Below, one piece after another: positions 46,901-58,665 of a stretch of 64,000 nt of DNA. The stretch lies in the NCBI RefSeq assembly GCF_025094135.1, contig NW_026252394.1, forward strand, positions 62,001-126,000, in the 5' to 3' direction. Under the pieces are notes generated by a model that was given only the letters and a program-made list of their open reading frames with translations, ran no database searches and was not told the DNA's origin. Made by a program: the position numbers and the translations under genes. Origin of the DNA: Mucor mucedo. Taxonomy: Eukaryota; Mucoromycota; Mucoromycetes; Mucorales; Mucoraceae. Each line of letters opens with the position of its first letter. Positions within the stretch are counted from its first letter, which is position 1.

Positions 46901-47930
46901 ATAGTCTTGTTCAAGTCCAAGCAGCTTTAGGCCAAGCCAGTACGGACCTAGACGAAACGCGTAACCATATGACACAACTCTACGATGATGCAGCAGAAGT
47001 AGCAAGACAAGTGTATGCGCTTAAACGAGAACTCGAAACTATTGTACGTCATCGTAAAGAAGAAGTGATTAAAGTATGGGAAGTAGTGGATGATGTCTCT
47101 GCGGGCGTGGATGCCAAAGCGATTCAATGTGCCACAGCAGCAGGGGAAGGAAAAAAGACCTCCTCTACAAGTCATGTAGGCTTACTAGGCGATTTAGCAG
47201 CAGGCAATGCACAGGAAGAAAATAAAGAAGGTCAGGATAGACATCAATGGATTATTCGAGAATTGGAGCAATTACAGCATGTGCATGAAAGTCTACAGGA
47301 TGCAGTGGAAGGATTGAAACAGGAACAAGCTATGATTGGTCAACGTTTGCGACAATTAGCTTCAGCCTATATAGAGCCTCAGGTGGATACGTTGGTTGGT
47401 CAGGATGCTCATTCTTTGTTATCCATCAGTGATCGACTAGCAGAACTCATGGATAGGATTCGTGATAGTGAGTTGGGGTTACGCCCTCTTTCTTTCTGGT
47501 CGCCTTCAGCCAATGAATCTGTTACCGTGGTTTCTAATACCACCGGCACCGGGTAAGTCCCTTTTTTACGTTTTTGTTTTTTTTTATGGTTTATATGTTT
47601 ATATTTATGTTATGTTGAAATAGTCCGCGTGTCACGACAAATCGAACAAGCACAAACAAAATGTCGCGTTTGTCTTCGGCGACAAACCGATTGAGTGTAT
47701 CCACGGTAGCGAGTAAGACGTCGTATGGAGGACGATCCAGTGTGATGATGGATAGTAGTAAACGTATGAGCACAGCAACTACTCGAGATAAGAAACGCAT
47801 GAGCATGATTTCTGCTACCAGTCTTTCCTCACTTTCTTCATATCAACAGGAACGTATGATTGCACGTGTATCCAATCTCAGTAGTGTTCTTGCTCAAGCC
47901 AAACAACAAAGTCGGCTATCTCGACATTAA
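43581..47930 (+). CDS. Large ankyrin-repeat plus coiled-coil protein
   Basis: Four exons: 43581-43852, 43958-44262, 44333-47552 and 47624-47930; 1367 residues. Ankyrin repeats fill about residues 1-480, with units such as PLNIAVLGGHPNMVRLLLSA, PLCLASYLGKSDIIQLLLDD and TPLHFAAEFGGVMEVIQVLI. A linker rich in Gln and Ser follows, then long Glu/Lys/Leu-rich helices (about 550-1270) that read as extended coiled coil. The tail is Ser/Thr/Arg-rich. No enzymatic motif was seen. The layout suggests a scaffold or cortical/cytoskeletal adaptor; the function is unknown. Intron 1 contains a (CA)n tract at 43909-43951. It is divergent from RHO1, which is only context, not proof of a link. Confidence 0.8.
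43909..43951. repeat. (CA)n microsatellite in an intron
   Basis: About 20 CA units between the donor at 43853 and the acceptor at 43957 of the ankyrin gene's first intron. Confidence 0.9.
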
Positions 47931-48412
47931 AAAGATATCGATAACCGTGTAACCATCCTACTTTTTTTTTTGTGGGTTGGCGTATTAAAAACGAGTTTTG
48001 TATTAATAATAAAACAATACGGGTCTTTTATTGTTTATGGAAAATAAAAAGACTGTGCATGTATTATAACTCTTGTTTGTTTTGTACCTTACAGTCGCGA
48101 TTCCAAAAAAAAATCTCACATGTTCATGAAATTTGCATAAATCAATAATATATTTTGTTTTTTTCTCACGTCCCGCGATAGTGTTGAAAATCTATAATTT
48201 ACGTGACTTTGGATTGCTAACATAGTTTTTTTTATAAAAAAAGTCTCACACCCACCAGCTATTAAGATTAAGGGTAAAAACGATGACGGAAGAAAATCTC
48301 GTTTTTTTTTTTCTTTTTGGGTATGACAACAAAAACCTTAATTATTGCACCATAAATAAACCTTATCACACGCAATACCTTTTTATCTTTTTATCTCATT
48401 TTGCTACCACTC
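47931..48412. other. Intergenic, ankyrin gene to ALDH
   Basis: 3' flank of the ankyrin gene and promoter of the aldehyde dehydrogenase. Homopolymer T runs are present; no gene was seen. Confidence 0.5.
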
Positions 48413-50090
48413 ATGTCTCAACAAGATATTCAAACAGTTCGTACTTCTCACGGAAAAGAAGTCAAAGGTATATTTACATGATAAACACACAAAAAGTATA
48501 TCTACTCACACGCTTCACCCAGTTCATACTCACCTCTTCATCAACAACGAGTTTGTTCCCGGTCACGGACCCTTAATTGAGACCATCAACCCTGCCACCG
48601 AAGAAGTTATCTGTGCTGTCCATTCTGCCGATGAGTCTGATGTCGATGCCGCTGTCCGAGCTGCCAAACTCTGTTACCGCTCCACCTATCGCAAGCTTGC
48701 CCCCGCTGAAAAGGGTCGTCTTCTCAACAAGTTAGCCGACTTGATGGAACGTGACAAAGACGAGATTGCCACTTTGGACGCCTTGGATAACGGTAAGGCC
48801 TTCACTATTGCGCGTGATGTCGATGTCACGGATTCCATCAGTTGTTTCCGTTACTATGCAGGTTGGGCTGATAAAATCCATGGTAAGACCATTGATACCA
48901 CCTTTGATAAGATGTGTTATACGCGTCATGAACCTTTGGGTGTGGTCGGTGCTGTCATTCCTTGGAACTATCCTACCATGATGGCCGTCTGGAAGTTCGC
49001 TCCTGCTTTGGCTGCTGGTAACACAAGTAAGTAGAAAGCATTTTTTTTTTACGTTTGCAAAGGTTGGAATATTTATCACTTTTTTTTCTAGTTGTGATGA
49101 AGACTTCGGAACTTACTCCTTTACCCTTGTACAAGTTTGCTGAGCTCGTCAAGGAAGCTGGTTTCCCTGCTGTAAGTGACTTTTAATAAAAGGTGGGATC
49201 AATGTGAGAGATTAACCAAATATATGTATATAAAAAAGGGTGCTGTGAATATCATTACTGGTTATGGTCATACTACGGGTGCTTTCCTTACGGGACATCA
49301 TGACATTAGCAAGATGGCTTTCACCGGATCCACATTAACCGCACGTAAAATCATGGAATCCAGTGCCCAAAGCAACATCAAGAAACTTCAACTTGAGTTG
49401 GGAGGTAAATCCGCACAAATTGTGTGTGCTGATGCAGATCTTGCTAGTGCAGCTGTCTGGGCTTCGGGCGGTATCTTTAACAACCACGGCCAAAGTTGTA
49501 ACGCCGGTTCTCGTATTCTTGTACAGGAAGACGTCTTTGATCAGTTTATGGCCTTGTTTATTGCTGAAGCCAAGAAAATTGTGATTGGTGATCCTTTCGC
49601 CGAAGATACCTTCCAAGGACCTCAAATCAGTAAAGGTCAATTTGAAAAGATTTTGAATTATATCAAGATTGGACAAGAGGAAGGCGCTGTTTTGGCTTAT
49701 GGCGGTAAGCGTTGGGGAGACAAGGGTTATTATATTGAACCTACCGTCTTCACACATTGTAAGAATAATTTCCGTATCATGCAAGAGGAAATCTTTGGTC
49801 CTGTGGTGGCTATCAGTACTTTCAAGACAGTGGAGGAGGCAATTGAGATGGCCAATGATTCCATCTATGGTTTGGCTGGTGGTGTCTATACCAAGGATTT
49901 GGATACCGCTGTCACTGTCTCCAATGAACTTCAAGCAGGTACCGTCTGGGTCAACTGTTTCGATGTCTTTGATCAATCTACTCCCTTTGGTGGCTATAAG
50001 CAATCTGGTTTCGGTAAGGAGCTTGGTAAATATGCTCTTCATGAATACACTCAAGTAAAGGTTGTTAAGATCCAAAGACAAGGCTTATAA
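48413..50090 (+). CDS. NAD(P)-dependent aldehyde dehydrogenase
   Basis: Four exons: 48413-48467, 48523-49026, 49092-49171 and 49239-50090; 496 residues, typical of class 1/2 ALDHs. Motifs in order are GAVIPWNYP (cofactor pocket), FTGSTLTARKI, LELGGKSAQIV (general-base Glu), NNHGQSCNAGSR (catalytic Cys), EEIFGPVV and PFGGYKQSGFG. No targeting leader is seen, so a cytosolic location is likely. The enzyme oxidises aldehydes to acids; the natural substrate cannot be read from sequence (acetaldehyde is the default in fungi). It converges with the GNAT gene, 109 bp away. Confidence 0.95.
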
Positions 50091-50199
50091 AATAAATAAA
50101 ATTGCGTTTTTTTTTCTGTGAAATTATATAAAGTGTTTTAATGATAAATAATAATAGTACAACCGCCAGGGGGAGGGGAAATTTATAATATATATACGT

Positions 50200-51309
50200 T
50201 TACTCATACTCCTTGAGTTCTTCATCTTCCTTTAATTGATCCGCGACAATCTTTTCTTGTGCTCTTCTTTCCAATTCCTTACTCATCCAAAGCTTGACGT
50301 CCAATTTATAAGTGGATTTAGATCTAAAGTAACCCAATTTCTTTGTCTCGACATGCGTGTAACCATGTCTTTTGACCAAAATCTCTGCCATCTTTGTTTG
50401 AAGTTCATCTGTGTCAGCATAGAGGTATTCGATTTGGTTGGCATGAGCCCAAAATGCCACGCGTTTCAAAAGAACCGTGGAAAGACCATGATTTTGACAC
50501 TCCAATTTGACGGCTAATCGACGTACACTGGCTTCATTGGGCTTATGAGCCTCAAATAAGACACGAGTCTTTTCCTTCTTCTTTTCCTCATCCACTTGTG
50601 CCTGTGTGATGCCTCTAACCTTATACACTACATCGCGCACGATATCCAAGGTACCCACCAAAACCAATCGAATCAAATCATCCGCGATGGCCATATAATG
50701 TGCGGTCTTTTTCCATTCGGCTTCCTGAATCTCGGTAGAATCCACTGCACGAGGACGTTGTGAAGCGCGCACATATGGTACATGTTTCACGGACGCATCA
50801 AGGACGGGTGACAAGGTTTGATCTAAACCGATACAGCCCACTACCTCTTCATTTAATGTCAAGACCCAGAAATTACCCTTACGAATATCGTCGGGGGGTG
50901 CACCACGATAATACGCATCGGGTTCCTTTAAATCGTTTTCGATACCTTCGAGTACACGTTGGGTGATATCGAATTTATCCGTATACCATAAAAGAGCAAT
51001 GAAGCCACCGCCAAAGACAACCAGTGTGATGAGGGCTTGTAAAGCGAAAAGGATCTCTCTGGACCAGCCCAAATTAGCCACAAGCTTGGGTACACGGGTA
51101 ACAAGTACACCGTAAATGAGGATCCAGATGGGTGCAATGTAAAATGAGGAAAGTCGAACTCGAACTGCTTTAGGTACCATGTTGAAATAAGTCGAATAAA
51201 ATAGGTATTGCACGAATTTTTTGTCGGTTTCGGCATAATAGGGTCGAAGCCCAATGTTGGCCTTGGGTTTAGGCTCTGTCTTGATGCTATCAACCTTGAC
51301 TTTGCTCAT
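50200..51309 (-). CDS. Membrane GNAT acetyltransferase (NAT8-like)
   Basis: Single exon, 369 residues. The N terminus is cytosolic with two close hydrophobic segments, about 55-75 (APIWILIYGVLV) and 85-105 (ALITLVVFGGGFIALLW), making a hairpin membrane anchor. A GNAT fold follows, with FWVLTLNEEVVGCIGL and ASVRRLAVKLECQNHGLSTVLLKR split around a long charged insert. The QNHG-L part fits the acetyl-CoA loop. Animal NAT8-type enzymes acetylate cysteine conjugates or Lys in the ER; the substrate here is unknown. The C terminus is acidic. Confidence 0.82.
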   Translation of the reverse strand: MSKVKVDSIKTEPKPKANIGLRPYYAETDKKFVQYLFYSTYFNMVPKAVRVRLSSFYIAPIWILIYGVLVTRVPKLVANLGWSREILFALQALITLVVFGGGFIALLWYTDKFDITQRVLEGIENDLKEPDAYYRGAPPDDIRKGNFWVLTLNEEVVGCIGLDQTLSPVLDASVKHVPYVRASQRPRAVDSTEIQEAEWKKTAHYMAIADDLIRLVLVGTLDIVRDVVYKVRGITQAQVDEEKKKEKTRVLFEAHKPNEASVRRLAVKLECQNHGLSTVLLKRVAFWAHANQIEYLYADTDELQTKMAEILVKRHGYTHVETKKLGYFRSKSTYKLDVKLWMSKELERRAQEKIVADQLKEDEELKEYE

Positions 51310-53406
51310 TGTGGTATAATTAGTAAAAATAAAAAGAAGAGAAAGGGCTTATATAAAAAAACGAACTTTTTTTTATATATAGGTAAAGAGGCGTACACGT
51401 GCGGTTATGACTGGACGATGGGATCGGAGTACGTGCTCTGAACGATTGGATATCAATTGAAAGGTACAAGTCATCGTGTCTTTTTTTTTGGTAGCATTCT
51501 ACCCGTGTAAACTTTCCAAAGGAGAAGGACTTGTGTACTATTCTATGCACCTGTACATCTTTTTTCTCTTTAATATTCGCCTTTGTTTTTTGTTGTTGTT
51601 GTAGTGAAAACCTTGTACGACAATAGGGAATAAAACACCAGCCCCATATGTCAAAAAAAAACAAAAAAGCCCACTAGCCCCGCACAGGGCGTTTTTAATT
51701 ATCTATTGGACTTGGATTTTTTTTCTTTTATGTAAATGTAAAAGGTATACATTGAAGAGATGCTTATGATATCGAACTTATCTATTCAAAAGTATTTATA
51801 AAAAATCGAAAAAAAAGTTCAACAGGCTGCTTGTATGAAAGACTGAAGAAAAACACCGCTTTATTTTTTCGATTCATGTCATTAGTTACTTGTAAATGCC
51901 GTGTTATTTATGTTACTGATATACGTGCAAATAAATGAAATGAGTAATGTCAAAGATATGAAGATGCTTATGTAAATGCTTAATAGTCAGAATCTTATGC
52001 TGATTAGTCTAATACGTTATAAAAACTTGCACAGGAGAAATAATTTTTATGCCGACAAGAACGTTTTTATTCTCGTTTCTTATCGTCATTATTAGAAAGC
52101 GCCGGAATCTGTACGAAGTTAAAAATTCAGAATGTAAGATGTTAAGCTGAGAAAGTAATAAACTCAAAGTAAAAGGAAGCAGTTGAGGAACAGACCAAAG
52201 TTTATCAATGAGGATTTGAATTATTCTATCTCAGCAAATCGAGGATTTGTAACAAGCGGCCCAATCACTCGTTGTGTAAAAGGCCTTTAGCGCGAATATT
52301 CGGTTGTCTTGACAACGCTAAAATACCTTTTGTTTGCGATTAACTGAGTTACTGATATCTGCTAAAATCATGCTTATGGATTATATTTATTTCTTTTTCT
52401 TTCCAGAAAGTGCATAAAGTCCTCTCAAAGATGTATTCTGAATATATAAAAGTGGAATATACTAAAGCATCACTTAACAGTAAGGAATCATAATTAAAAA
52501 CAAACTAAGAGAGGAAAAACAATACTTCAATTTCCTTTTTAAATTAAAAATCCCTCAAACCCCCCATTTATTATTAAGCTCATTTGTAAAAATGTTACTG
52601 CTCGCATAAGCCTCGTGTTACATAAAAATAGTGCACACACAAACAAAAGGGCATTTTAATATGAATTTATTTATGTCTTGTAGCATTAATACAGTTTTAT
52701 TTTTAAATGAAGTTTAATGGTTATCATGTGTAGATATAAATGCCTGTACTGTAGTGATTTATAAAACTAAGAAAGTATAGAGTTGTACTTTCTGGCTTTC
52801 AAAAAACGCTAAAATCAACCATTCATGTTCTTTGATTCTCACTCGTGCCGAATTACCCCACATTTCATTGGCTCTAAGTTCGAGTAACCTATATGTACGT
52901 GAGATGAGGGCTTTGGACACATTAAATAACTGGCAGATCTATTTAGCGCCTCCCCCGCCATCAAGGTTAACCTATTGCGAGCAAAGAAAGCATTCGTTTA
53001 TTTATAACTACGGGTAGCAAAAAAAAAGTGTACCAATAAATTTACTTTGATCTGATTCTTCTTTAGATTTTGTCATACAAACTCGCGTGGCCCAACCAGC
53101 ATTCTTCTATTTCTACTATAGAATGAATTACCAAGAAGATCAGAACTGGTTGCTGAGATAAAATGCATTCTCCTCCGCGCGCGCTCTTTTCATTCTGGTT
53201 ACGCTACACGTAATTAGAAAGCTCTTATTTAATCACCTATTGTGGATGTTTTATATATAAAAGTAATTAAATATATTGGAAACTTTCCTGTGGATCTTTT
53301 TATTAGCCTATGATGAAATGGTTACGTAGCTTATTGTTCTATTGTTTCTTTTAAAAAAACAGCTTTTTCCAGAAAAATAGATGGTAAATTGAATGCCGAA
53401 CATTTT

Positions 53407-53453
<47 letters not shown>

Positions 53454-54735
53454 CCTATAGGATGTCTAGATCTGCATGCAATTTTCACACGTGTATTAAT
53501 GCCTCACCGTTATTTGGCATACGTTGGTTTTCGGTCCTACCATTTCCTTTTGGCCAAGAAAGGTTAATTATGACCCCACTAACCTTTTTTTTTCTTGCTC
53601 CTGTAAGATTCAATCCGGATTCAGTATGTTTACATTATTATGACATTACCTTTTAATTTTTTTATTGTGTCTTATCTCAACCCTCTCAAAAAAATATATA
53701 TGCAGGTGTATAAATGGCATGACATGATTATTCATCAATTACTGTTTATTCCCAAAATGTTACACCATTGCAAGAAATACTGATCCATTCATCTGTGTTA
53801 CTTGGTTTATGCAGGTTTTTTTTTATCAGAGTATACAAGCTATTATGGCAGTATGAATATAGTAATTATCAACGATATATCCGTACAAACCTTAATTTCT
53901 CGCTTTAAAAGGGAAAGAATGAGTTTCTTTTGAAAGACTACAAGGGTTTAATATAAGTCCATAACGTATAGCAGGCAAGTGAACCGTAAAAGATGTTTTA
54001 GAAAACGGGCAACAGTTATTTTCAACTCTTTGACAGAAAGTGGCGTTCTGAAACCAAACTTTTCTAGCCGCGGCTGTTTGCTATCAAACTATATATAAAA
54101 AAAAACTGTGTCGAACCAATTCGTTACATCAATCAGCACTGGCATATGCTAATTTAACACCGCGATTTTGTTTGTTGAACTAAAAATTAGAGATGGCCGA
54201 TGCTTTCAACCCAGACATCATCTTTACGTAACAAAGAGCGGAAAGGTCGAGACTTTTAGCTCTAATACTAAACGATCATTTAATAGCTTGTTGTGTTTAG
54301 TTATCCCCAAATCTATACAAATTAACCACCTAGAATTTGTGATTAAAAAACAAAGAAGAACTTAAAAGTAACTTTTTAAACGTTGGGGAAAGGAATAAAA
54401 AGAGGTCGGAAGCTAATTAGAAAAATAGATCTGACTCGATAGGACAATTATTATGGGATTTTTTTAATAATTAATTTGGAATATTCTATAAATGAAAATA
54501 GGCTACAAATCTAGATGGTTACATTCTAAGAACAAAGGGCAGTTTACTATCATTTTGACATAAATCGCTCGAATTAGGCGATACCACCTGAGATCACCTG
54601 TGCCTGTCTTTCCAAACTCCACTTTGATTGAATTGCCGCATTCCTTTCGTCTCATAAATAAAAAGGGAGGGAGTGGAATTATTTTTGTGAATTTTCCTTT
54701 CATCATCTTTATTTCTTTCTTTCTCCAAACCTTAC
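51310..54735. other. 3.4-kb gene-free AT-rich stretch
   Basis: No supported ORF or RNA gene. It contains an A tract of about 42 bases at 53409-53451, several short T/A runs and a T-rich 5' flank of the MYND gene. Short frames at 52832-53017 and 54168-54365 have no recognisable motifs. It could carry decayed mobile DNA, but I cannot identify any. Confidence 0.5.
53409..53451. repeat. A homopolymer of about 42 bases
   Basis: Uninterrupted A run in the gene-free stretch. It might be the poly(A) end of an old retro-insertion, but no target duplication was found. Confidence 0.85.
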
Positions 54736-55722
54736 ATGTTTTCTCCAAAATTAATTGTATCCACATTTAATAACGATACCAAGGCCAATTCTGTTAGAGT
54801 TGAATCCCCTGCTTCTTACTTCTGTTCTACCAACCACTATGAGCAGCAGTTGAATATAGAGAACATCCGCAAATATTCCTTATCGGATGCTATTCGCTTA
54901 GCCTCTCAAGCCAACATGAAGCATGATGCTAACGGTTGTTGTGATTGTAATGTTGTAGCTGGCTATTACATTACCGCAGTACGCTATGCTCGTGAAAGCG
55001 CTCCTGTTATTTGTAATCGTGATATGTTTGATTTGGTCTGGCGCATGACAAACTTGGTGCTATCTCATCGCGAGACTAGCAAATACCAGTACCTGAGCTG
55101 GTATGAGATGATCACGCTGGAGCTTTGGGAGTTTGCCAAGCAATTAAAGGATGAGTCTTATGAATGCGATCAGCACATCCCTACTTACGGTGCAAATATC
55201 AAACGAGGTTCGATAGACTCGGTGACCAGTGATACTAGCTACAATGAAGATGCCAACGATGAGGAAAATTACCGTAGAGCCATCCGTATCACAATTTATA
55301 ATTGTCGAGCCTTGGTGTATGAACAGTCAAGTGAGCTCAACCAAGCTATTATATATTACCGAAAGTGCGCCTCTGTACGACCCACCCCCTTCGAACCTCA
55401 ACAATTCTTACAAAAATCCGCGTTAGATTCCATGCAAAGGCTTATCAGATCTTTCCCCCAATCTCCTATATCAAGACAAAGACCAAGCTATAGTGGTTTT
55501 ATGAGCTCCGATTCTTTATCCACTTCAACAACTACATCCTCTAGCTCTTCCGTTGTGTCCAGGTCTCCCATGAACTGCTCTCATTGCGGTATTGAGAAAA
55601 TAACGATGCCTGTTTGTGCCAAATGCAAAGTGCAACCCTACTGCAGTATACGTTGTATGAAATCACATAAAGATACCCATAGTTCTGTTTGCGGATCTAC
55701 TTCAAAATCCAGGTCATTTTAA
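54736..55722 (+). CDS. MYND zinc-finger protein
   Basis: Single exon, 328 residues. The C-terminal part (about 281-319) is a MYND finger: CSHCGIEK, then CAKCKVQPYCSIRC, then H-x3-H-x3-C, a full set of zinc ligands. The middle shows a TPR-like helix pair (ALVYEQSSELNQAIIYYRK). A Ser/Thr-rich linker of about 40 residues joins them. MYND fingers bind Pro-rich partners. The exact role is unknown; no SET domain is present, so it is not a methyltransferase. Confidence 0.85.
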   Translation: MFSPKLIVSTFNNDTKANSVRVESPASYFCSTNHYEQQLNIENIRKYSLSDAIRLASQANMKHDANGCCDCNVVAGYYITAVRYARESAPVICNRDMFDLVWRMTNLVLSHRETSKYQYLSWYEMITLELWEFAKQLKDESYECDQHIPTYGANIKRGSIDSVTSDTSYNEDANDEENYRRAIRITIYNCRALVYEQSSELNQAIIYYRKCASVRPTPFEPQQFLQKSALDSMQRLIRSFPQSPISRQRPSYSGFMSSDSLSTSTTTSSSSSVVSRSPMNCSHCGIEKITMPVCAKCKVQPYCSIRCMKSHKDTHSSVCGSTSKSRSF

Positions 55723-56651
55723 ATACTTATCTTTGGGCATCGCACAAAGAAAAAAAAAGATCCTCTATACTATTTATTGCACTCATCCTTATCTTACACT
55801 TGAATAATTACGACCTCCACCCCTCCTTTTTTTTAGCAAAAAAAAAAAAAAGAGAAAACTTAAGTACGACAATACCTCTTTTCTATCTGTACATTTGCAT
55901 TGTAAAACCTTAATTTTAATAAAATATAATTTACAATTTCATGATTATAAATGCCATTTTTTTTTATATCTTTTTTTGGGATTTCTTTGTACTATGTATA
56001 GTTGTATCGACTTATTTGGTGTAAAGTGCCTAATAGGGTGGTTTCATTTGGCAATTTCATTGTTTTGGTTATCGAGAAAGAAAAACAGACTATTTTACAT
56101 TGATAGTTGAGGAGGAGCTGTTATAAAAATGGGGTTAACATAGATTAATGTATTTCCTTGGCAAAAACCCTTACTTTTCAATGTTGCTTAGCAAAGTTGG
56201 ATTACTCACTTCACTAATGTATTTTGTAACCTTTTTTACTGTATTCGTAATCCAAATACAGCATCCCTGAAGTCACCAAGTAACCAACGAATACATCTTG
56301 TAGTTCTATTTGTGTTTTAGTATCGCCTTTTTAACTAAACTGACGTAGTTTTTTTTTCGTGTAATTTTTAATTTAAAAGAACTTTTGAAACATCCAAAAT
56401 TAAAATCGTCGAAATTTCCATAAATGTTACACTTAAAAAAGAAACAATTATGTAATGATTTTCATACTACATGATAAATTGAAACAAAAAAATAAAATAT
56501 TCTGTTTATTGTGTTTTAAAAAAAAAACGATTTCTAGCGTGTGCGTGTGTGTGTATACAATGGGTTATATGCCAAAGGAAATGTTTTTAACAAAAAAGAA
56601 AGAGTCGTTCATGCAGATGTTTCTTTTTTTCTTCTTCTGAAATTGTGGTAT
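55723..56651. other. Intergenic, convergent 3' flanks
   Basis: Between the MYND gene and the aminotransferase gene, both ending here. AT-rich, with A runs. Short frames at 55895-56110 and 56455-56640 are low complexity and not supported. Confidence 0.5.
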
Positions 56652-58169
56652 TTAAGCCTTGTAACCAAGTTCCTTTAAGGATTCAGACAAGACCTCAACA
56701 ACCTTATCGATGTGATGACGCTCAGGTTCCATAACAGAGATACCCATATGACTTTATAAAAAAGAAGCTCCCGTTAGCTATAAATTTTTACCCTCTTTAC
56801 GTCTTTATAATTCTTACCCAATTCTGAAATACTTTCCAGCCAAACCGGTCAAAATACCACCAGCAATTTGGACACCCTTACCAGCAAGAGCAGGAACCAA
56901 TTGAGGAACCTCAATACCTTCAGGCAACCAAACAGCAGTCATACCATTAGCAGAGCTCTCCTCAGTTTGAGCAAGAGGCTTCAAACCCAAATCACGGATG
57001 GTTTGTCTGAACTTTGCAGAAACCTCACGATGTTTTTCGAAGCGGACTTCCATAGGTTCGCTAGTGATAAGCTTAAGAGAGGTATGGAGTGCATAGATTA
57101 ATTGGACGGCAGGGGTAGCGAAGTATGCAGGTTTACGAGATTCGTATGCTTGCATGACTAATCCACATCGAGTTAGGACACACCTTCTCACTTCAATTTA
57201 AATAAATTTACTTACTAGGCAACCACTTCTTCCAGTTGGAATAATAAGCAACAACAGGAGATGTTCTGTTCTTGAAAACATCGAGGGCTTGTTGAGAGAC
57301 AACAACGACAGAAAGTCCAGGAGGAACACCCAAACCCTTTTGAGAACCTGAAATAACAACATCCAAACCCCAAGCATCGAATCGGATTTCTTCGGAACCA
57401 ACTGAACAGACACCATCAACAATAACCAAAGTCTCTGGGGAGATAGACTTGACAGTTTGAGCAATTGTCTTAATATCAGACAAAACACCAGTTCTAGCAG
57501 GAAAAAAAAAAAGAAAAGAAAAAAAAAAGAAAAGAAAAAAAAAAGAAAGTCATAGATTTAGACTGTGAGACTTTTACATGTGATATCAACTACCGATGTA
57601 AACTTACGAAGTATCAACGTGAGTGACGGTAACCATCTTGTACTTCTTTTCCTTCAAAGCTTCCTTCAAAGCTTCGTTGGTAGGACGAGAACCGACTTCA
57701 GCACGAAGGGTAGTGACTTTGGCACCATAAATTTCCAAACTAAACAAAAAAATAAATAAAAGGGGGCGGATGAATAAATAAAGTTCATCTATTTTTTTTT
57801 TTTTCATTTCCCCCGAATCACTCCGTGCTTACCATTCAGAAAAATGATCACCAAAGTAACCAGTGTTTAAAGCCAAAACTTCGTCACCTTGTTCAAGAAT
57901 GTTAACCATCATGTCCCAACCTAAAGTACAAGAGCCAGAGACAATGAAGGGTTGGGCAGTCTCAGTCAAAACGACCTTACGGACCAATTCGATACTTTCA
58001 CCAAAGATAGGGACGAACTTGGGATCAACGTGAGCGGTAGCAGGGGTGCTCATAGCTTGCAAGACGTCTTCGTGGACCTCAATAGGACCTGTCGCATGTA
58101 TGAGTTTAACGCGAAATGATTAAGAGCTCAAAACTTACCAGGAATCATACAAAGCTTGTGGGGTGCCAT
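56652..58169 (-). CDS. AGX1: Alanine-glyoxylate / serine-pyruvate aminotransferase
   Basis: Six exons: 58169-58139, 58088-57833, 57739-57608, 57493-57216, 57157-56818 and 56751-56652; 378 residues. The start MAPHKLCMIPGPIEVHEDVL and the internal SGSQKGLGVPPG (the Lys is the PLP Schiff-base residue) define the class V aminotransferase AGXT branch. VDTSTGVLSDIK and KKWLPIMQAYESRKPAYFATP also match. It interconverts glyoxylate and alanine to glycine and pyruvate. No peroxisomal SKL-type ending is present (the C terminus is LGYKA). Intron 3 (57494-57607) contains a purine-rich A/G stretch. It is divergent from the MULE-derived gene. Confidence 0.94.
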
Positions 58170-58665
58170 TTTATTTTTTTTAGTTTAGAAAGTTTGGGGG
58201 AAAAAAGAGTAATCAAAATCAAAAAGTAACGAAAAACGAAACTTAATGCAATGGAACGTGTGACAATTTGTGACAAGCTTTTGATTGTTCAGTATAAAAG
58301 ATAACGAACTTCTTTCCCAAGCTAGATCATAAACCAATGATAATGCCTGAATTTTTATAATTTTTAAAAACACACGGTATAAATCAGGACTTTTGTACAG
58401 GGTCGCACGGAAAAAAAAAATCTGAGCTGTCAGTAATAATTATTACCCCACACGCTATCATGTTTTCTGATTTCGGAATAAGTTAGATTACGCTTTAAAA
58501 AAGTCCAATGCATTGGAGTTCGAAAAATAACCTGTATAATTATTTTCGTAAGGAACTGATATAAACTTGAATTGAGGTGCTGGAGTTCATTTAGAGTGTG
58601 CAGTCCTGTCTTGATCTCAGACAACCCTTTTTTATTTGCGTGTGCGTTGAACTCTACGAAATAAG

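Noticed and set aside
49335..50081. 248-codon minus-strand ORF
   Set aside because: It is the antisense shadow of the aldehyde dehydrogenase coding exon.
51320..51664. Minus-strand ORF of 114 codons upstream of the GNAT gene
   Set aside because: Low-complexity Phe/Ser/Lys composition with no motif. It lies in the probable promoter and 5' UTR.
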